The notes under the pieces were generated by a model, which had not been told where the DNA came from, searched no databases, and saw nothing but the letters and a program-made list of their open reading frames with translations. Both the position numbers and the translations under genes were made by a program. A DNA stretch of 64,000 bases from DATEDA01 sp963789885 (GTDB taxonomy: Bacteria > Pseudomonadota > Gammaproteobacteria > Burkholderiales > SG8-39): NCBI GenBank assembly GCA_963789885.1, contig CAWBNB010000035.1, positions 1 through 64,000 on the forward strand. Direction: 5' to 3'. Position 1 is the first letter of the stretch, and each line of letters begins with the position of its first letter. This document shows positions 32,489-42,365 of the stretch, one piece after another.

Positions 32489-34042
32489 ATGGCAAACAGC
32501 AGCAAGTCGGGCGGCAAGCCCAACATCCTCGTCATCTGGGGCGATGACATCGGCATCTCGAATCTGAGCTGCTATTCGCACGGATTGATGGGCTACCAGA
32601 CACCCAACATCGACCGGCTCGCGAAGGAAGGGATGATGTTCACCGATTCGTACGGCGAGCAGTCCTGCACCGCCGGTCGCTCGTCGTTCATCACCGGACA
32701 AAGCGTCCTGCGCACCGGACTTTCCAAGGTGGGCATCCCGGCCGCCCCGATCGGGATGAACGAGAAGATCCTAACGATCGCAGCCGCGCTGAAGAACCAG
32801 GGCTATGCGACCGGCCAGTTCGGCAAGAACCACCTCGGCGACCTGAACCACATGCTGCCGACCAACCACGGCTTCGACGAGTTCTTCGGCAACCTGTACC
32901 ACCTGAACGCCGAGGAAGAGCCCGAGGCGTACGACTACCCGCCGGAAAAGGACTTCCCGAAGTTCCGCGAGAACTTCGGTCCGCGCGGCGTGATCCACTC
33001 GTGGGCGACGGACAAGGACGACCCAACCGAGATGCCGCGCTGGGGCAAGGTCGGCAAGCAGAAGATCGAGGACACCGGCCCGCTGACCAAGAAGCGCATG
33101 GAGACCTGCGACGACGAATTTGCAGCTGCGGCAACGGACTTCATCAAGCGCCAGAACAAGGCCGGCAAGCCGTGGTTCGTGTGGTTCAACACGACGCACA
33201 TGCACCTGTACACGCACACGAAGAAGGAGAGCCTCGGTCAGGCCGGGCGCTGGCAGTCCCCCTACCACGACACGATGATCGATCACGACAAGAACGTCGG
33301 CCAGATGCTCGATCTGCTCGACCAGCTCGGCATCGCCGAGGACACGTTCGTGATGTACTCGACCGACAACGGGCCGCACCGCAACTCCTGGCCCGACGGC
33401 GCCATGACCCCGTTCCGCAGCGAGAAGAACACCAACTGGGAGGGCGCGTTCCGCATCCCGTTGCTGGTGCGTTGGCCCGGCAAGATCAAGGCCGGCAGCA
33501 TCTCGAACGAGATCGTCCAGCATCACGACTGGTTCCCGACCTTCCTCGCCATGGCGGGCGAGTCCGACATCATGGAGAAGGCGAAGAAGGGCTACCAGGC
33601 GATCGGGCGCACCTACAAGAACCACATCGACGGCTTCAATCTCCTCCCATATCTGACGGGCAAGGAGAAGGAAAGCCCGCGGAAGCTCTTCGTCTACATC
33701 AGCGACGACGGCGACATCATCGCTCTCCGCTACGACAACTGGAAGATCGTCTTCATGGAGCAGCGCTGCCACGGCACGATGCAGGTGTGGGCCGAGCCGT
33801 TCACACGGCTGCGACTGCCGAAGATCTACAACCTCCGGACCGATCCGTACGAGTTCGCGGACGTCACCTCGAATACGTACTACGACTGGTTCATCCACCA
33901 CGCCTACATCATCTATGCCGCGCAGTTCATCGCGGGCCAGTTCGCTGCCACGTTCAAGGACTTCGCGCCGATCCAGAAGCCGAACAGCTTCACGATCGAC
34001 GATGCGATCAAGGCGATGCATAGCGCCGCCGCGGGAGGCTGA
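32489..34042 (+). CDS. Arylsulfatase-family hydrolase, Cys type
   Basis: The 517-residue protein carries the sulfatase signature CTAGRSSFITG at 60-70, with Cys60 as the residue converted to formylglycine and Ala in the motif's Pro position. Metal-site residues are seen in WGDDIGISN (Asp19, Asp20) and in the MYSTDNGPH block. FGKNHLGD supplies the conserved Lys/His pair. The N-terminus MANSSKSGGKPNILVIW shows no signal peptide, so it appears cytoplasmic. It hydrolyses sulfate esters, or phosphonate monoesters in some relatives. The FGE three genes upstream is its probable activator. Confidence 0.92.
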   Translation: MANSSKSGGKPNILVIWGDDIGISNLSCYSHGLMGYQTPNIDRLAKEGMMFTDSYGEQSCTAGRSSFITGQSVLRTGLSKVGIPAAPIGMNEKILTIAAALKNQGYATGQFGKNHLGDLNHMLPTNHGFDEFFGNLYHLNAEEEPEAYDYPPEKDFPKFRENFGPRGVIHSWATDKDDPTEMPRWGKVGKQKIEDTGPLTKKRMETCDDEFAAAATDFIKRQNKAGKPWFVWFNTTHMHLYTHTKKESLGQAGRWQSPYHDTMIDHDKNVGQMLDLLDQLGIAEDTFVMYSTDNGPHRNSWPDGAMTPFRSEKNTNWEGAFRIPLLVRWPGKIKAGSISNEIVQHHDWFPTFLAMAGESDIMEKAKKGYQAIGRTYKNHIDGFNLLPYLTGKEKESPRKLFVYISDDGDIIALRYDNWKIVFMEQRCHGTMQVWAEPFTRLRLPKIYNLRTDPYEFADVTSNTYYDWFIHHAYIIYAAQFIAGQFAATFKDFAPIQKPNSFTIDDAIKAMHSAAAGG

Positions 34043-34180
34043 GCCGGTCGCGGACTACGCCGGGAAGAGCGTGCTGCCGGGAGTATTCAAGTGACGCGCG
34101 CCTGACGGGCGGCATGGGCGGTGCCGGCGAGCGGAATTCTCGCCCGCCGGCACCGCACGCTTCGAGGGCAACTGCGCTGG

Positions 34181-35024
34181 CTAGTCGAAGTACGCCGGCG
34201 GTCGCGGCATCTTCAGGCTCTGGGCCTTGTCGTGGTTGATCCAGAGCTGCGCCTTCTCGGTCACCATGATCGCCGCGACCTTGTTCATGCTCGCGAGCGA
34301 CTGCTCGCGATCTGAAGTTGAAGCCGGGCACGCGCCGGTTGTCCCAGTTCGACTGGAAGTGCGCGACATCGCCGGACAGGATCACCACGCCCGTCCGCTG
34401 CAGCCGCACCATCAGCGACTGGTGCCCCGGCGTGTGGCCCGGGGTGGAGAGGATCGTCACCGAGCCGTCGGCGAAGACGTCGAAGTCGCCCTTCAGCTTG
34501 ACCACGGGGTTGGCGCGCAGCTTGTCGTAGGTGGCCGGATTGAAGCCGAATTTCTGCGGCGTCGGGCCGAACGCGGCTTCGTACTCGGTCTCCTGGATGT
34601 AGAGCGTCGCGTTGGTGAAGAGGTTCGCGTTCCCGACGTGGTCGCCGTGGGAGTGCGAGAACGCGATATAGCTGATGTCGGCCGGCTTCACGCCGATCGC
34701 GGCGAGCTGCGAGACGAGCGTCTTCGGCATCTTCGCCCGCGCGCCGGTCGGCAGCACGATCCCGTCGGGCATCGCGGCGATCGCGTCGGAGTATCCCGAG
34801 TCCCAGAGCATCCAGCCCTTGGCGTGCCGGATCAGGTAGCAGTTGTCGCTGAACTCCCACGATTGCCCGACGTTGACGCCGGGCGACCAGCGCGAGACGT
34901 CGGGCGCGACCGCCTCGCCGCAGTTGAGGACGTACAGGCGCTGCACCGTCGCCTTCTCTTCCGCGGGGTGCTGCGCGCAGGCAGCGACGAGAGCGGCGGC
35001 GGCGAGCGTGAACGCGAGCTTCAT
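34181..35024 (-). pseudogene. Metallo-beta-lactamase-fold lactonase-like lipoprotein, one frameshift
   Basis: The N-terminus is a lipoprotein signal (AAALVAAC, Cys16). The MBL zinc motif FSHSHGDHVGN is at 122-132, and HTPGHQSLMV and LSGDVAHF follow in order. The spacing fits the N-acyl-homoserine-lactonase-like (AhlD/AttM) branch. The frame breaks after RRVPGFNF near 34313, where one extra base is present. The natural end (REQSLASMNKVAAIMV to PPAYFD) continues in another frame to a stop at 34181. Repaired length is about 280 residues, normal for the family. It faces the periplasm or the outside; substrate unproven. Confidence 0.8.
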
Positions 35025-35113
35025 CGGGACCTCCTTGGGCGGGCGGCCATGATATGCCGGCGGCCGCGGGCTTGCGTATAGTTCACCGACATTACATTCG
35101 CGAAAGGTCCGGC

Positions 35114-36115
35114 GTGAACCACGGCATCGACGTCCACACCCACATCATTCCCGAGCGCTTCCCCGCCTACGCCGGCAAGGGCAAGGACGTGCCCTGGCCG
35201 AGCATGGCCGACGCCGGCTGCGGCCACGCGCACGTGATCATCTCCGGCAAGAACTACCGCACCGTGCCGCAGACCTCCTGGCTCGTGCCGGAGCGCACGA
35301 AGGAGATGGATGCGATGCGGATCGCGCGGCAGGTGCTCTCGCCAATGCCGGAGCTCCTCTCCTATTGGCTGTCGCCGGAGGACGGGAAGGCGATGTGCCG
35401 GCACCTGAACGAGACGATCGCAGGGATGGTGCAGGCGGCGCCCGAGCGGTTCTACGGTCTGGGTGCGGTACCGCTGCAGGATGTCGACGCCGCGATCGCG
35501 GAGCTCGAGCACGTTCGCAAAGGCCTCAAGCTCGCCGGCGTCGAGGTGGCGAGCCACGTCAACGGCGTGTCGATCGGGGATCCCCGGTTCGATCCGTTCT
35601 TCGCCGCGGCGGAAGCACTCGGCGCGGCGATCTTCATCCACGCGCTGCGCCCTGCGGGCAAAGACCGGCTCGTCGGCCCGCCGCAGCTCGAGCAGGTCGT
35701 CGCGTTCCCCGGGGACATCGGCCTCGCCGCCGCGTCGCTCGTCACCGGCGGAACGCTCGAGCGGCACCCCGGTTTGCGGATTGCGCTGTCGCACGGCGGC
35801 GGAGCATTCGCCATGATGCTGCCGCGCATCCAGCACGGCTGGAACGTGGTGTCGGCGATCAAGGAGTCGATCCCGAAACCGCCCACCGAGTACGCGCGGC
35901 GGTTCTACTGCGACACGCTGACCTACGCCGCGCGGACGCTGCACCTCGTGCTGGAGACGTTCGGCAACGACAAGGTGATGATCGGCACCGACTATCCGTT
36001 CGCGATCCACGACAAGGATCCGCACGCGTCAGTGGACGCGCTCAAGCTCGATGCGGCGCTCGCCGCGGCCGTGCGCGAGGGGAATGCGCGGCGCTTTCTC
36101 GGCCTCCCCGCTTAG
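35114..36115 (+). CDS. Amidohydrolase, ACMSD/Amidohydro_2 type
   Basis: The GTG at 35114 gives 333 residues of a TIM-barrel metal hydrolase. The first metal motif is DVHTHIIPE (residues 6-14), followed by the family blocks GLGAVPLQD, GVEVASHVNGVSIGD, FIHALRP, LSHGGGAFA and GTDYPF, the last giving the catalytic Asp. Members include 2-amino-3-carboxymuconate-6-semialdehyde decarboxylase and gamma-resorcylate decarboxylase, which use one Zn2+ for non-oxidative decarboxylation or C-C hydrolysis of aromatic-derived acids. The exact substrate is unknown. It is divergent from the lactonase-like gene and convergent with the cytochrome cluster. Confidence 0.85.
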   Translation: MNHGIDVHTHIIPERFPAYAGKGKDVPWPSMADAGCGHAHVIISGKNYRTVPQTSWLVPERTKEMDAMRIARQVLSPMPELLSYWLSPEDGKAMCRHLNETIAGMVQAAPERFYGLGAVPLQDVDAAIAELEHVRKGLKLAGVEVASHVNGVSIGDPRFDPFFAAAEALGAAIFIHALRPAGKDRLVGPPQLEQVVAFPGDIGLAAASLVTGGTLERHPGLRIALSHGGGAFAMMLPRIQHGWNVVSAIKESIPKPPTEYARRFYCDTLTYAARTLHLVLETFGNDKVMIGTDYPFAIHDKDPHASVDALKLDAALAAAVREGNARRFLGLPA

Positions 36116-36118
36116 CGG

Positions 36119-37606
36119 CTACAGCGTTTTCAGATACTCGACCAGCGCGTCCTTCTCGCCCTGCGACAGGCCGGTGCCGAACGCATGGCCCTGGCTCGAG
36201 TTGGCGCGGAGCGAGGTGTCGTGCTTCGTGCCGACGCGCCTCGCTTCGTCGCCGTCGTACACGAACCCCACCTTCACCGGGTCGTAGACGTCGTACCCGC
36301 GCCAGAACACCTTGGGCCGCTTCTCCGGCGGCAGCAGGAGATCCTGCAGCGAGGGCACCGCGCCGTTGTGCAGATACGGCGCCCGTAGCCAGATGCCGTC
36401 GAGGAACGGCGGGTTGTAGCCCTCGAGCGGCGCCTCGACGAGCCCCTTCCGCTGGATCCCGAAGCCGCTCACCACCTTGTTGGCGGCGATCGCGTTGTCC
36501 TTGTTCCAGGTGCCGATGCGCTCCGCGTCGGTGCCGACCGCGGCGAGCGGCATGCGCTTGCCGGTCCGCTCGCTCGCGTGGCAGCCGGCGCAGTTCGCGT
36601 CGAACACGGTCTTGCCGGCAGCCACGAGCTTTGCGTCGACCGGGTACGGGAACTTCGGCGGCTGCTTCGCCGACAGGTAGTCCTGCAGCCATTTCACCTC
36701 GCCGAGGAACTCCTCGTTCGACTTCGGCGCGGCGCCGAGCAGGCCGAGCGCCGAGTCGATGATCACCGAGTGGGCGTCGTGGCTGTCGCCGGCCCAGTTC
36801 ATCGTCGTGCCCTCGGCCGAGTACTTCTTCAGGTTCCAGATCGACGGGATGTCGGAGGGCCCGAAGCTGTTGTCCATCGGCAGCTCGATCATGAAGTACT
36901 TGGTGAGGTTCATCGCGTCGTCGCGGCCGCGCCCCCAGTCCGGGAAGTCCGTGCGGTAGATCCACGCGAACTGCTTTTCGCGCTCCAGCAGACGCTTCTT
37001 CGTGATCGGGATGAGGAGGAAGCGATAGATGCCCCGGTCGAGGAGCGAGAGCTCGGTGACGAGGTTGATCTCGCGCATGATGTTGTCGGCGTTGAAGCGC
37101 GGGTCCTTCGCGCAGTCGACGAGGAACCGGAAGAAGGCGACGAGGTTGAGCGTATGGCCGGGCCCGGCGTTGACGAACGTCGGGTTCTCCTTGTCGCTCT
37201 TCCGGTAGTTCGTGGTGTGGCAGGCGGCGCAGTTGTTGGCGACGCGCGGGAAGCCGACCACCTTCTTGGTGAACCCGACGGGGAGCTCCTGCCCCTGCTC
37301 CCACGACACGCCGAGCGCGGCCAGGCCGCCCGGGCCGGGGAGCTTGTCCGGGAACATCCGCGGCAGCACGTAGAAGATCCAGTACGGGATGCCGGCGTCG
37401 CGCTCGGCGCCGATCGAGCCGTACTTGAAGCGCATCTCGGGGTCGTTGCGGATCCAGTCGGGCTGCGGCTCCTCGCGGAAGAACTTGTACCAGCCGACGA
37501 AGGCGCCGACCGCGACGAGCACGACGAGGATCGAGAGCACGATCCAGAGCAGGCGCCACTTGCGCTTGCTGCGCGCGATCGCGGTCTGGTCGAGGGTGAT
37601 GTCCAT
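36119..37606 (-). CDS. Membrane-anchored di-haem c-type cytochrome B
   Basis: From the ATG at 37606 the protein has 495 residues. A single N-terminal anchor (LLWIVLSILVVLVAVGAFV) is followed by a periplasmic part with two haem c sites, NNCAACHTTN near residue 160 and ANCAGCHASE near 345. The C-terminal block WLRAPYLHNGAVPSLQDLL and FWRGYDVYDPVKVGFV is shared with the upstream paralogue. The YLHNG motif is typical of the di-haem cytochrome c peroxidase/MauG-like superfamily. The frame is open continuously into the upstream gene, apparently because of a one-base change at the upstream stop. Electron donor or substrate unknown. Confidence 0.75.
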   Translation of the reverse strand: MDITLDQTAIARSKRKWRLLWIVLSILVVLVAVGAFVGWYKFFREEPQPDWIRNDPEMRFKYGSIGAERDAGIPYWIFYVLPRMFPDKLPGPGGLAALGVSWEQGQELPVGFTKKVVGFPRVANNCAACHTTNYRKSDKENPTFVNAGPGHTLNLVAFFRFLVDCAKDPRFNADNIMREINLVTELSLLDRGIYRFLLIPITKKRLLEREKQFAWIYRTDFPDWGRGRDDAMNLTKYFMIELPMDNSFGPSDIPSIWNLKKYSAEGTTMNWAGDSHDAHSVIIDSALGLLGAAPKSNEEFLGEVKWLQDYLSAKQPPKFPYPVDAKLVAAGKTVFDANCAGCHASERTGKRMPLAAVGTDAERIGTWNKDNAIAANKVVSGFGIQRKGLVEAPLEGYNPPFLDGIWLRAPYLHNGAVPSLQDLLLPPEKRPKVFWRGYDVYDPVKVGFVYDGDEARRVGTKHDTSLRANSSQGHAFGTGLSQGEKDALVEYLKTL

Positions 37607-37641
37607 GGCGAGGTTCCGGGAGTGAGCCGCCGCAGCGTCGC

Positions 37642-39257
37642 TCAGAAGCGTCTTCATGTACTCGACGAGCGCGTCCTTCTCGTCGGGCGGGAGCTCGGTG
37701 CCGTAGACCCGACCCTCGTGGCCGATATTGGCGTTGCCCGGCTTCGATGTGTCGTAGAGGTGGAACTTCCGTCCGCCCTGCTCCGGTAGGTCGGTGACGA
37801 ACCCGACCTTCTTCGGATCGTAGACGTCGTTGCCACGGTAGAACTTCGGCGGCCGCTTCGCCGCCGGCTCGAGGAGGTCGCGGAGCGTCGGCACCGAGCC
37901 GTTGTGCAGGTACGGCGCGCGCAGCCATATGCCGTCGAGCGGCATGTTCGCGTAGCCGTAGGTCTTGCGGTAGTGGCAGTAGCGCCATGGGTACCCCGCG
38001 TAGACCGTGCCCATTTGTGACGCGAGGTCGTACGAGAACGATTCGAGCCGGTGCGGGTCGGTGCCGACCCGCTCGATGCGCGTGATCTTGCCGACCTGCG
38101 GCCCGTAGAGCTCGTCGTCGTTTTCCTTCACGTTCACGCACTCGCGCTTCTCGGTGCCTGCCGGCGCCTGGAAGTTGCGGCCGTTCGCGCCGTGGCAGCC
38201 GGCGCAGTACGCGGCGTAGATCTTCTCGCCCCGTGCCGCCCGAGTCGGGTCGATCGGATAGCGGTACTTCGGCGGCTCCGCGGTCAGCAGCCACTCCTCG
38301 AGCCGCCCGATCGCCGCGAGATCGATCGTCGGCGGCGTCGTGCCGGTGCCGAACGCCGCGTTCTTGTTCCGCTCTTCCGACATCACGTTGTTGCCGTCCC
38401 AGTGGAGCTGCATCCCCTGCCGCGGCTTCTGCAGCCAGATGGAGGGGAAGTCGACGGCCGCGTCCCGCTCGCGCGCCGGCAGCTTGTCGAGCGGAAAATT
38501 GAAGAGGATCTTGTTCGGGTTGAACGTGTCCGTCCGGCCCGGGCCCCACGGTGTGTCCTCGAGCAGCGGCCCGAGGCGCCCGTACAGCATCATGAGCCGG
38601 TCGCGCATGATCGCGATCGCGACCGGATAGACGACGTAGCGGTCGAGAAGCCCGAGGCGCTCGCCCTTCGCGCGCATCAGCCGGTCGATCTCGGGGACGA
38701 CGTACTCGCTCGAGAACTTCGGGTCGCGCGCGCAGCCGAAGACGAACTTCTGGAACCCGAACAGGTTGAACGTGTTCGCCGGCATGCCGAGCACGATCTC
38801 GCGGCTTCGCCCCGGGCGCGTCGCGCACCGTGCTCACGTGGCAGACGGCGCAGTTGAGGAACGTACGGTCGACGCCCTGCACGCTGCGCCTCGACATGCC
38901 GATCGGCAGGTCCTTGCCCTCCTCGAACACGAACCCGAGCGAGGCGAAGCCTTCCTCCGGCACCGGCAGGTGCTGCGCGCAGACCTGCGGCATCGCCTTG
39001 AAGATCCAATACGGGAAGCCCGATTCGCGTTCGCCGCCGGTGGAGCCGTACTTGAAGTGCTCCCTGATGTCGTCGTACACGACCGGCGTGTCGTCCGCGA
39101 GGCGGACCGCGAGGTAGAGACCGAGGCCGAGCAGCACGAGCGTGGGCAGCACGAGCAGCACCGTCATCCAGCGCGCCCAGCGCTTGCGCCACAGCCTGAG
39201 CAACCAGGTGTCGGTCCGCTGCATCGATTCGCGCATCAATCCGTCGAGTTCGGTCAT
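37642..39257 (-). pseudogene. Membrane-anchored di-haem c-type cytochrome A, frameshifted
   Basis: The ATG at 39257 (MTELDGLMRESMQ, with AAGGGGAAAGGG upstream) starts a paralogue of cytochrome B. A membrane anchor (MTVLLVLPTLVLLGLGLYL) is followed by the block HFKYGSTGGERESGFPYWIF. Haem sites are NCAVCHVST and AYCAGCHGAN. The frame shifts near 38805, after DAPGAKP, where GMPANTFNLFGFQKF continues in another frame. A second one-base change near 37648 removes the expected KTL-stop end (TGA at 37642-37644), fusing the reading frame with cytochrome B. With both repaired it would be about 538 residues. Confidence 0.7.
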
Positions 39258-39270
39258 TTCCCTTTCCCCT

Positions 39271-41448
39271 TCAGCCGGCCAGGCACGGCCGGAGCGCCTC
39301 GTACCCGTTCGCGAGCAGCGCGTCGAGCCGCGGCGCCGCGCCGCTCTCGGCACGCACGAGGTCGGACGCAGTGCGTTCGAGCCCGGCGATCGCCGGCGGC
39401 GGTTCGTAGGCTTCCCCGCGGGCCGACGCGAACGGCGGCGGCATCGGCGTCTTGTCGCGCGCCGGCGGCGCGACCCGCCATAGCGCGAGGCGCGCGTAGA
39501 TGCGCGGTGCGCAGTGCTTCACGCTCGCCGCGACGCGCTCCGGCGGTCCGGCGAGGAAGTTCGGCGGCGAGCGCTCCGCGGTCGCGTGACAGCTCGCGCA
39601 GAGCGGATAGAAGGCGGCGTACGGGGCCGCGGCCCCGTCGACGGGCATCGGCGGCTCCGGTGCCTCGACGGTGACCGGCGGGAAGCGCGCGGCATCCTCG
39701 CAGCACCACTCGCCCACCGGAACGCCGAGCCGCGCGAAGAGCGGCGCGAGCACCCGCGTGCGGCTGAACGTGCGGGCGGCGAGCGGCGTTTCGTCGCCGG
39801 GCTCCGCGGCGAGCGCGGCGATCGCCCCGCGCACCGGCGCGAAGTCGTCGATCGTGCTGAGGGTGACACGTGCGGAAACCTCGCTCGCCGCGCCCCGGGC
39901 GCGTGCCTCGGACGGCTTCCAGGCAAGGGCGATGCCCGCAATCGCGGCCCCGTCGGCGAGCCGCGCGCGCGTGCCCCGTGTCCCGACGACCAGGCTCGCG
40001 CGCCCGGCGTTCGCGTCGAACGTTCCCGTGCCGACCTCGAGGCGCTCGAGGGCCGTGGCGCCGTCCACTTCAAGCGTTCCGACCTCGCCGCCCGCGACAC
40101 GCGTGCCGCGAAGGTCGACGCGACCCGCCACGCGCAGCGGCGAATCGCCGGCGCCGACGCACTTGAACCGCGCGCCCGAACCGGTCCACGTGATTTCGCA
40201 CGGCGCATCGCGGCGCTGTTCGACCGGGCGCTCGCGGCTCGCGCGGGCCGCGAGCGCCCGGTCGAGCGCCCGCGACTCGGCTGCAGTGACGAAGCCTGCG
40301 AGCCCGGCCACGAAGCGGCGTGAAGCCTCCGATCCCGGGTCCGCCCACACCTCGAGCGGCGACCGCGGCGCGAGCGGCTCGAACGCCGCGGGGACGTGTG
40401 CCGCGGCAAGCCCGGTGACCTTGCGCGCACCCTCGGGCGGCAACGCGTCGCGGTTCGGAATGTCCGGGTTGGGAATGGCGATGCCGGCCGGCCAGCGGGC
40501 GCTCCAGGCACGGCCGAATGCGGGCTGGAGCTCTTCGCGCCACGCGGGCGCCCGCTCGTCGAACGCGCGCTCGTCGGTGAGGCGGTACTGGAGCGCTGCG
40601 GCGAGCGCCGCGCCGCGGCACCGCGCGCCCACGTCGCCGTCCCCGCAGCCGACCCGCCACAGGAGCTGCCAGACACCGAGCAGGTTCGCCCGGTCGGTCG
40701 CCGCGTCGATCGCGTTCGGCACGTCGACGCCGCGGTGGATCGGCACGCCCTGGTAGTCCGTCCGCTCCCGGCCACCGTCGCCGGTGGCGCGGGCGACGAG
40801 CGCGGCGATGCGCGGGTTCGCGTTGGTTTCATCCCACACCTGGCGCGAGAAAAGCGGCGCGAGATTCTGATGGCACGCCGCGCACATCGAACGGCGCGCG
40901 TAGACGACCTCCCGGGCGCCGCCCTCGCGATAGTCCCGCACCACCTGGAACTCGAAGCGGCCGGCCGCCTCGTTGTAGCTGATCACTTCTAGGAGGTTGC
41001 TCCTCTCCTGGTAGCCGACGTAGATCCGGTCCTTGAGGAGCGGCGCGCCGGGCACCTCCGGCTCGGCGTCGATCGCGGCGACGACCCGCGGGAACTCGAA
41101 GAACGCCGGCGCCGCGGCCGTCCGCTGGAGCGAGCGGCCGAGCGGGATCAGGACCTGCTTCGCGCACGGCTGCTTGCAGCCGGCGCGCGCCTCGAGGTGC
41201 TTCACCAGCCGCTCGAACGGGAACGGGACGTCGTGGACGGCCTGGCCCGCGACCTCGCGCGTCACGGCGAAGTCGAAGAGCGAACGGCCGGCGGGCGGCG
41301 CGTCGCGCCCGGGGCGCGCGGGATCAACCGCCCACGTCGGCGCGAGGCGGGTCTGCGCCGCGGCCGGGGCAGGCGCGGCGGTGGCAAACGAGCACGCGAT
41401 CACGATCGGCGCTCCTCGCATCACCGCCTGCGTCATCCATCGCATCAC
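39271..41448 (-). CDS. Exported di-haem c-type cytochrome with long unknown domain
   Basis: The 725-residue protein has a signal peptide (ending APAAAQ). Two haem c motifs are far apart: MCAACHQNLAPLFSR near residue 205 and LCASCHATAERSPPN near 638. The middle region has an RVDLRGTRVAGGEVGTLEVDGATALE stretch that looks beta-helical or strand-rich. I do not recognise the full architecture. Start is GTG 41448 or ATG 41445, overlapping the upstream lipoprotein stop. It belongs to the 44939-to-36119 cytochrome cluster. Confidence 0.68.
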   Translation of the reverse strand: MMRWMTQAVMRGAPIVIACSFATAAPAPAAAQTRLAPTWAVDPARPGRDAPPAGRSLFDFAVTREVAGQAVHDVPFPFERLVKHLEARAGCKQPCAKQVLIPLGRSLQRTAAAPAFFEFPRVVAAIDAEPEVPGAPLLKDRIYVGYQERSNLLEVISYNEAAGRFEFQVVRDYREGGAREVVYARRSMCAACHQNLAPLFSRQVWDETNANPRIAALVARATGDGGRERTDYQGVPIHRGVDVPNAIDAATDRANLLGVWQLLWRVGCGDGDVGARCRGAALAAALQYRLTDERAFDERAPAWREELQPAFGRAWSARWPAGIAIPNPDIPNRDALPPEGARKVTGLAAAHVPAAFEPLAPRSPLEVWADPGSEASRRFVAGLAGFVTAAESRALDRALAARASRERPVEQRRDAPCEITWTGSGARFKCVGAGDSPLRVAGRVDLRGTRVAGGEVGTLEVDGATALERLEVGTGTFDANAGRASLVVGTRGTRARLADGAAIAGIALAWKPSEARARGAASEVSARVTLSTIDDFAPVRGAIAALAAEPGDETPLAARTFSRTRVLAPLFARLGVPVGEWCCEDAARFPPVTVEAPEPPMPVDGAAAPYAAFYPLCASCHATAERSPPNFLAGPPERVAASVKHCAPRIYARLALWRVAPPARDKTPMPPPFASARGEAYEPPPAIAGLERTASDLVRAESGAAPRLDALLANGYEALRPCLAG

Positions 41449-42356
41449 TTGGCGGCGGCGGCGACCGCGCGCGCCTGCGTGCCCGGCCAGCAGTCCTCGG
41501 CAGCCTTACCAGTCTGCGCGTACGCCGGGCCGTCGCGCTCGGCGATCGCCTTGTTGTAGAGCGTAAAGTTGAGCAGGAACACCTTGCCCGTGTATGCGCG
41601 GCCGAGATAGAACCCGGGGCGGACCATCCGGATCTCGTCGCGCACCGCGAGCCCGTTGCGGCCGGCGAGGAAGTCCGGCTTCTGGCGGTAGCCGGGAATC
41701 TCGTCGGTGAAGAAGTAGTCGATGATCACCGACTCGCGCCGGCTGTCGAGCAGGCTCTGTCCGCAGTAGAGCTTCGCCGGGAAGAGCAGCCACTGGTCCT
41801 TGCCGTCCACGGTGATCTTCTGGATCGTGCTGAGATCGCCCTCGATGATCGGCTTGAGGAGCACGAGATCCTCGATCCGGTTCCGCAGCAGCCGGTCGTT
41901 GCGATAGAACACCTTGCCCTTCCACAGCGTACGCCCGAGATCCTCCACGCGGTGCAGCTTGAGCTCGGTGGCGAGGCCGGGCAGCCCGCCGACGATCTCC
42001 GACAGCCGGCGGTCGCCGCTCGCCCCCTTGGGGAAGACGAGGTCGCCGTCGAACGGGCCGTCGGGAATCGGCCCGGCGGTGAGCCGCGCGTAGATCTGGT
42101 CGAGCTGCTCCTGCGTGAAGTTCTTCAGGTTGTCCGGCGTGAGCTTCTGGAGCTCCTCCATCGTGAGGGGGAAGTCGTGCTCGATCATGGCGAAGTCGGG
42201 CCTCTGCGCGTAGCCTTCGCCGGCCGGCGCGAACGCGATCGCCGGCGTCGGATGGAGCATCTCGTTGATCGCGTCGCAGCCGGCGAGCTGAATCGCGGCG
42301 GCCGCGCCGGCGACGAGCGCGAGGCGCGTGCGGGAGAACGGCGGTTTCGTGGGCAT
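41445..42356 (-). CDS. Lipoprotein of unknown function in the cytochrome cluster
   Basis: The 303-residue protein has a lipoprotein signal (ALVAGAAAAIQLAGC, lipobox LAGC). No haem c motif is present. Blocks such as YAQRPDFAMIEHDFPLTMEELQKL and RRESVIIDYFFTDEIPGYRQKPDFLAGRNG are not ones I can place. The protein should be anchored in the outer membrane or on the periplasmic face, between two haem proteins, so it may be an accessory or scaffold. TAGGAG precedes the ATG. Confidence 0.72.
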   Translation of the reverse strand: MPTKPPFSRTRLALVAGAAAAIQLAGCDAINEMLHPTPAIAFAPAGEGYAQRPDFAMIEHDFPLTMEELQKLTPDNLKNFTQEQLDQIYARLTAGPIPDGPFDGDLVFPKGASGDRRLSEIVGGLPGLATELKLHRVEDLGRTLWKGKVFYRNDRLLRNRIEDLVLLKPIIEGDLSTIQKITVDGKDQWLLFPAKLYCGQSLLDSRRESVIIDYFFTDEIPGYRQKPDFLAGRNGLAVRDEIRMVRPGFYLGRAYTGKVFLLNFTLYNKAIAERDGPAYAQTGKAAEDCWPGTQARAVAAAAK

Positions 42357-42365
42357 GATCGTCTC

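Noticed and set aside
36042..39353. A 1103-codon minus-strand frame over the cytochrome genes
   Set aside because: It equals the cytochrome A frame only before 38805; afterwards it is an Arg-rich shadow of the real frame, lacking haem motifs.
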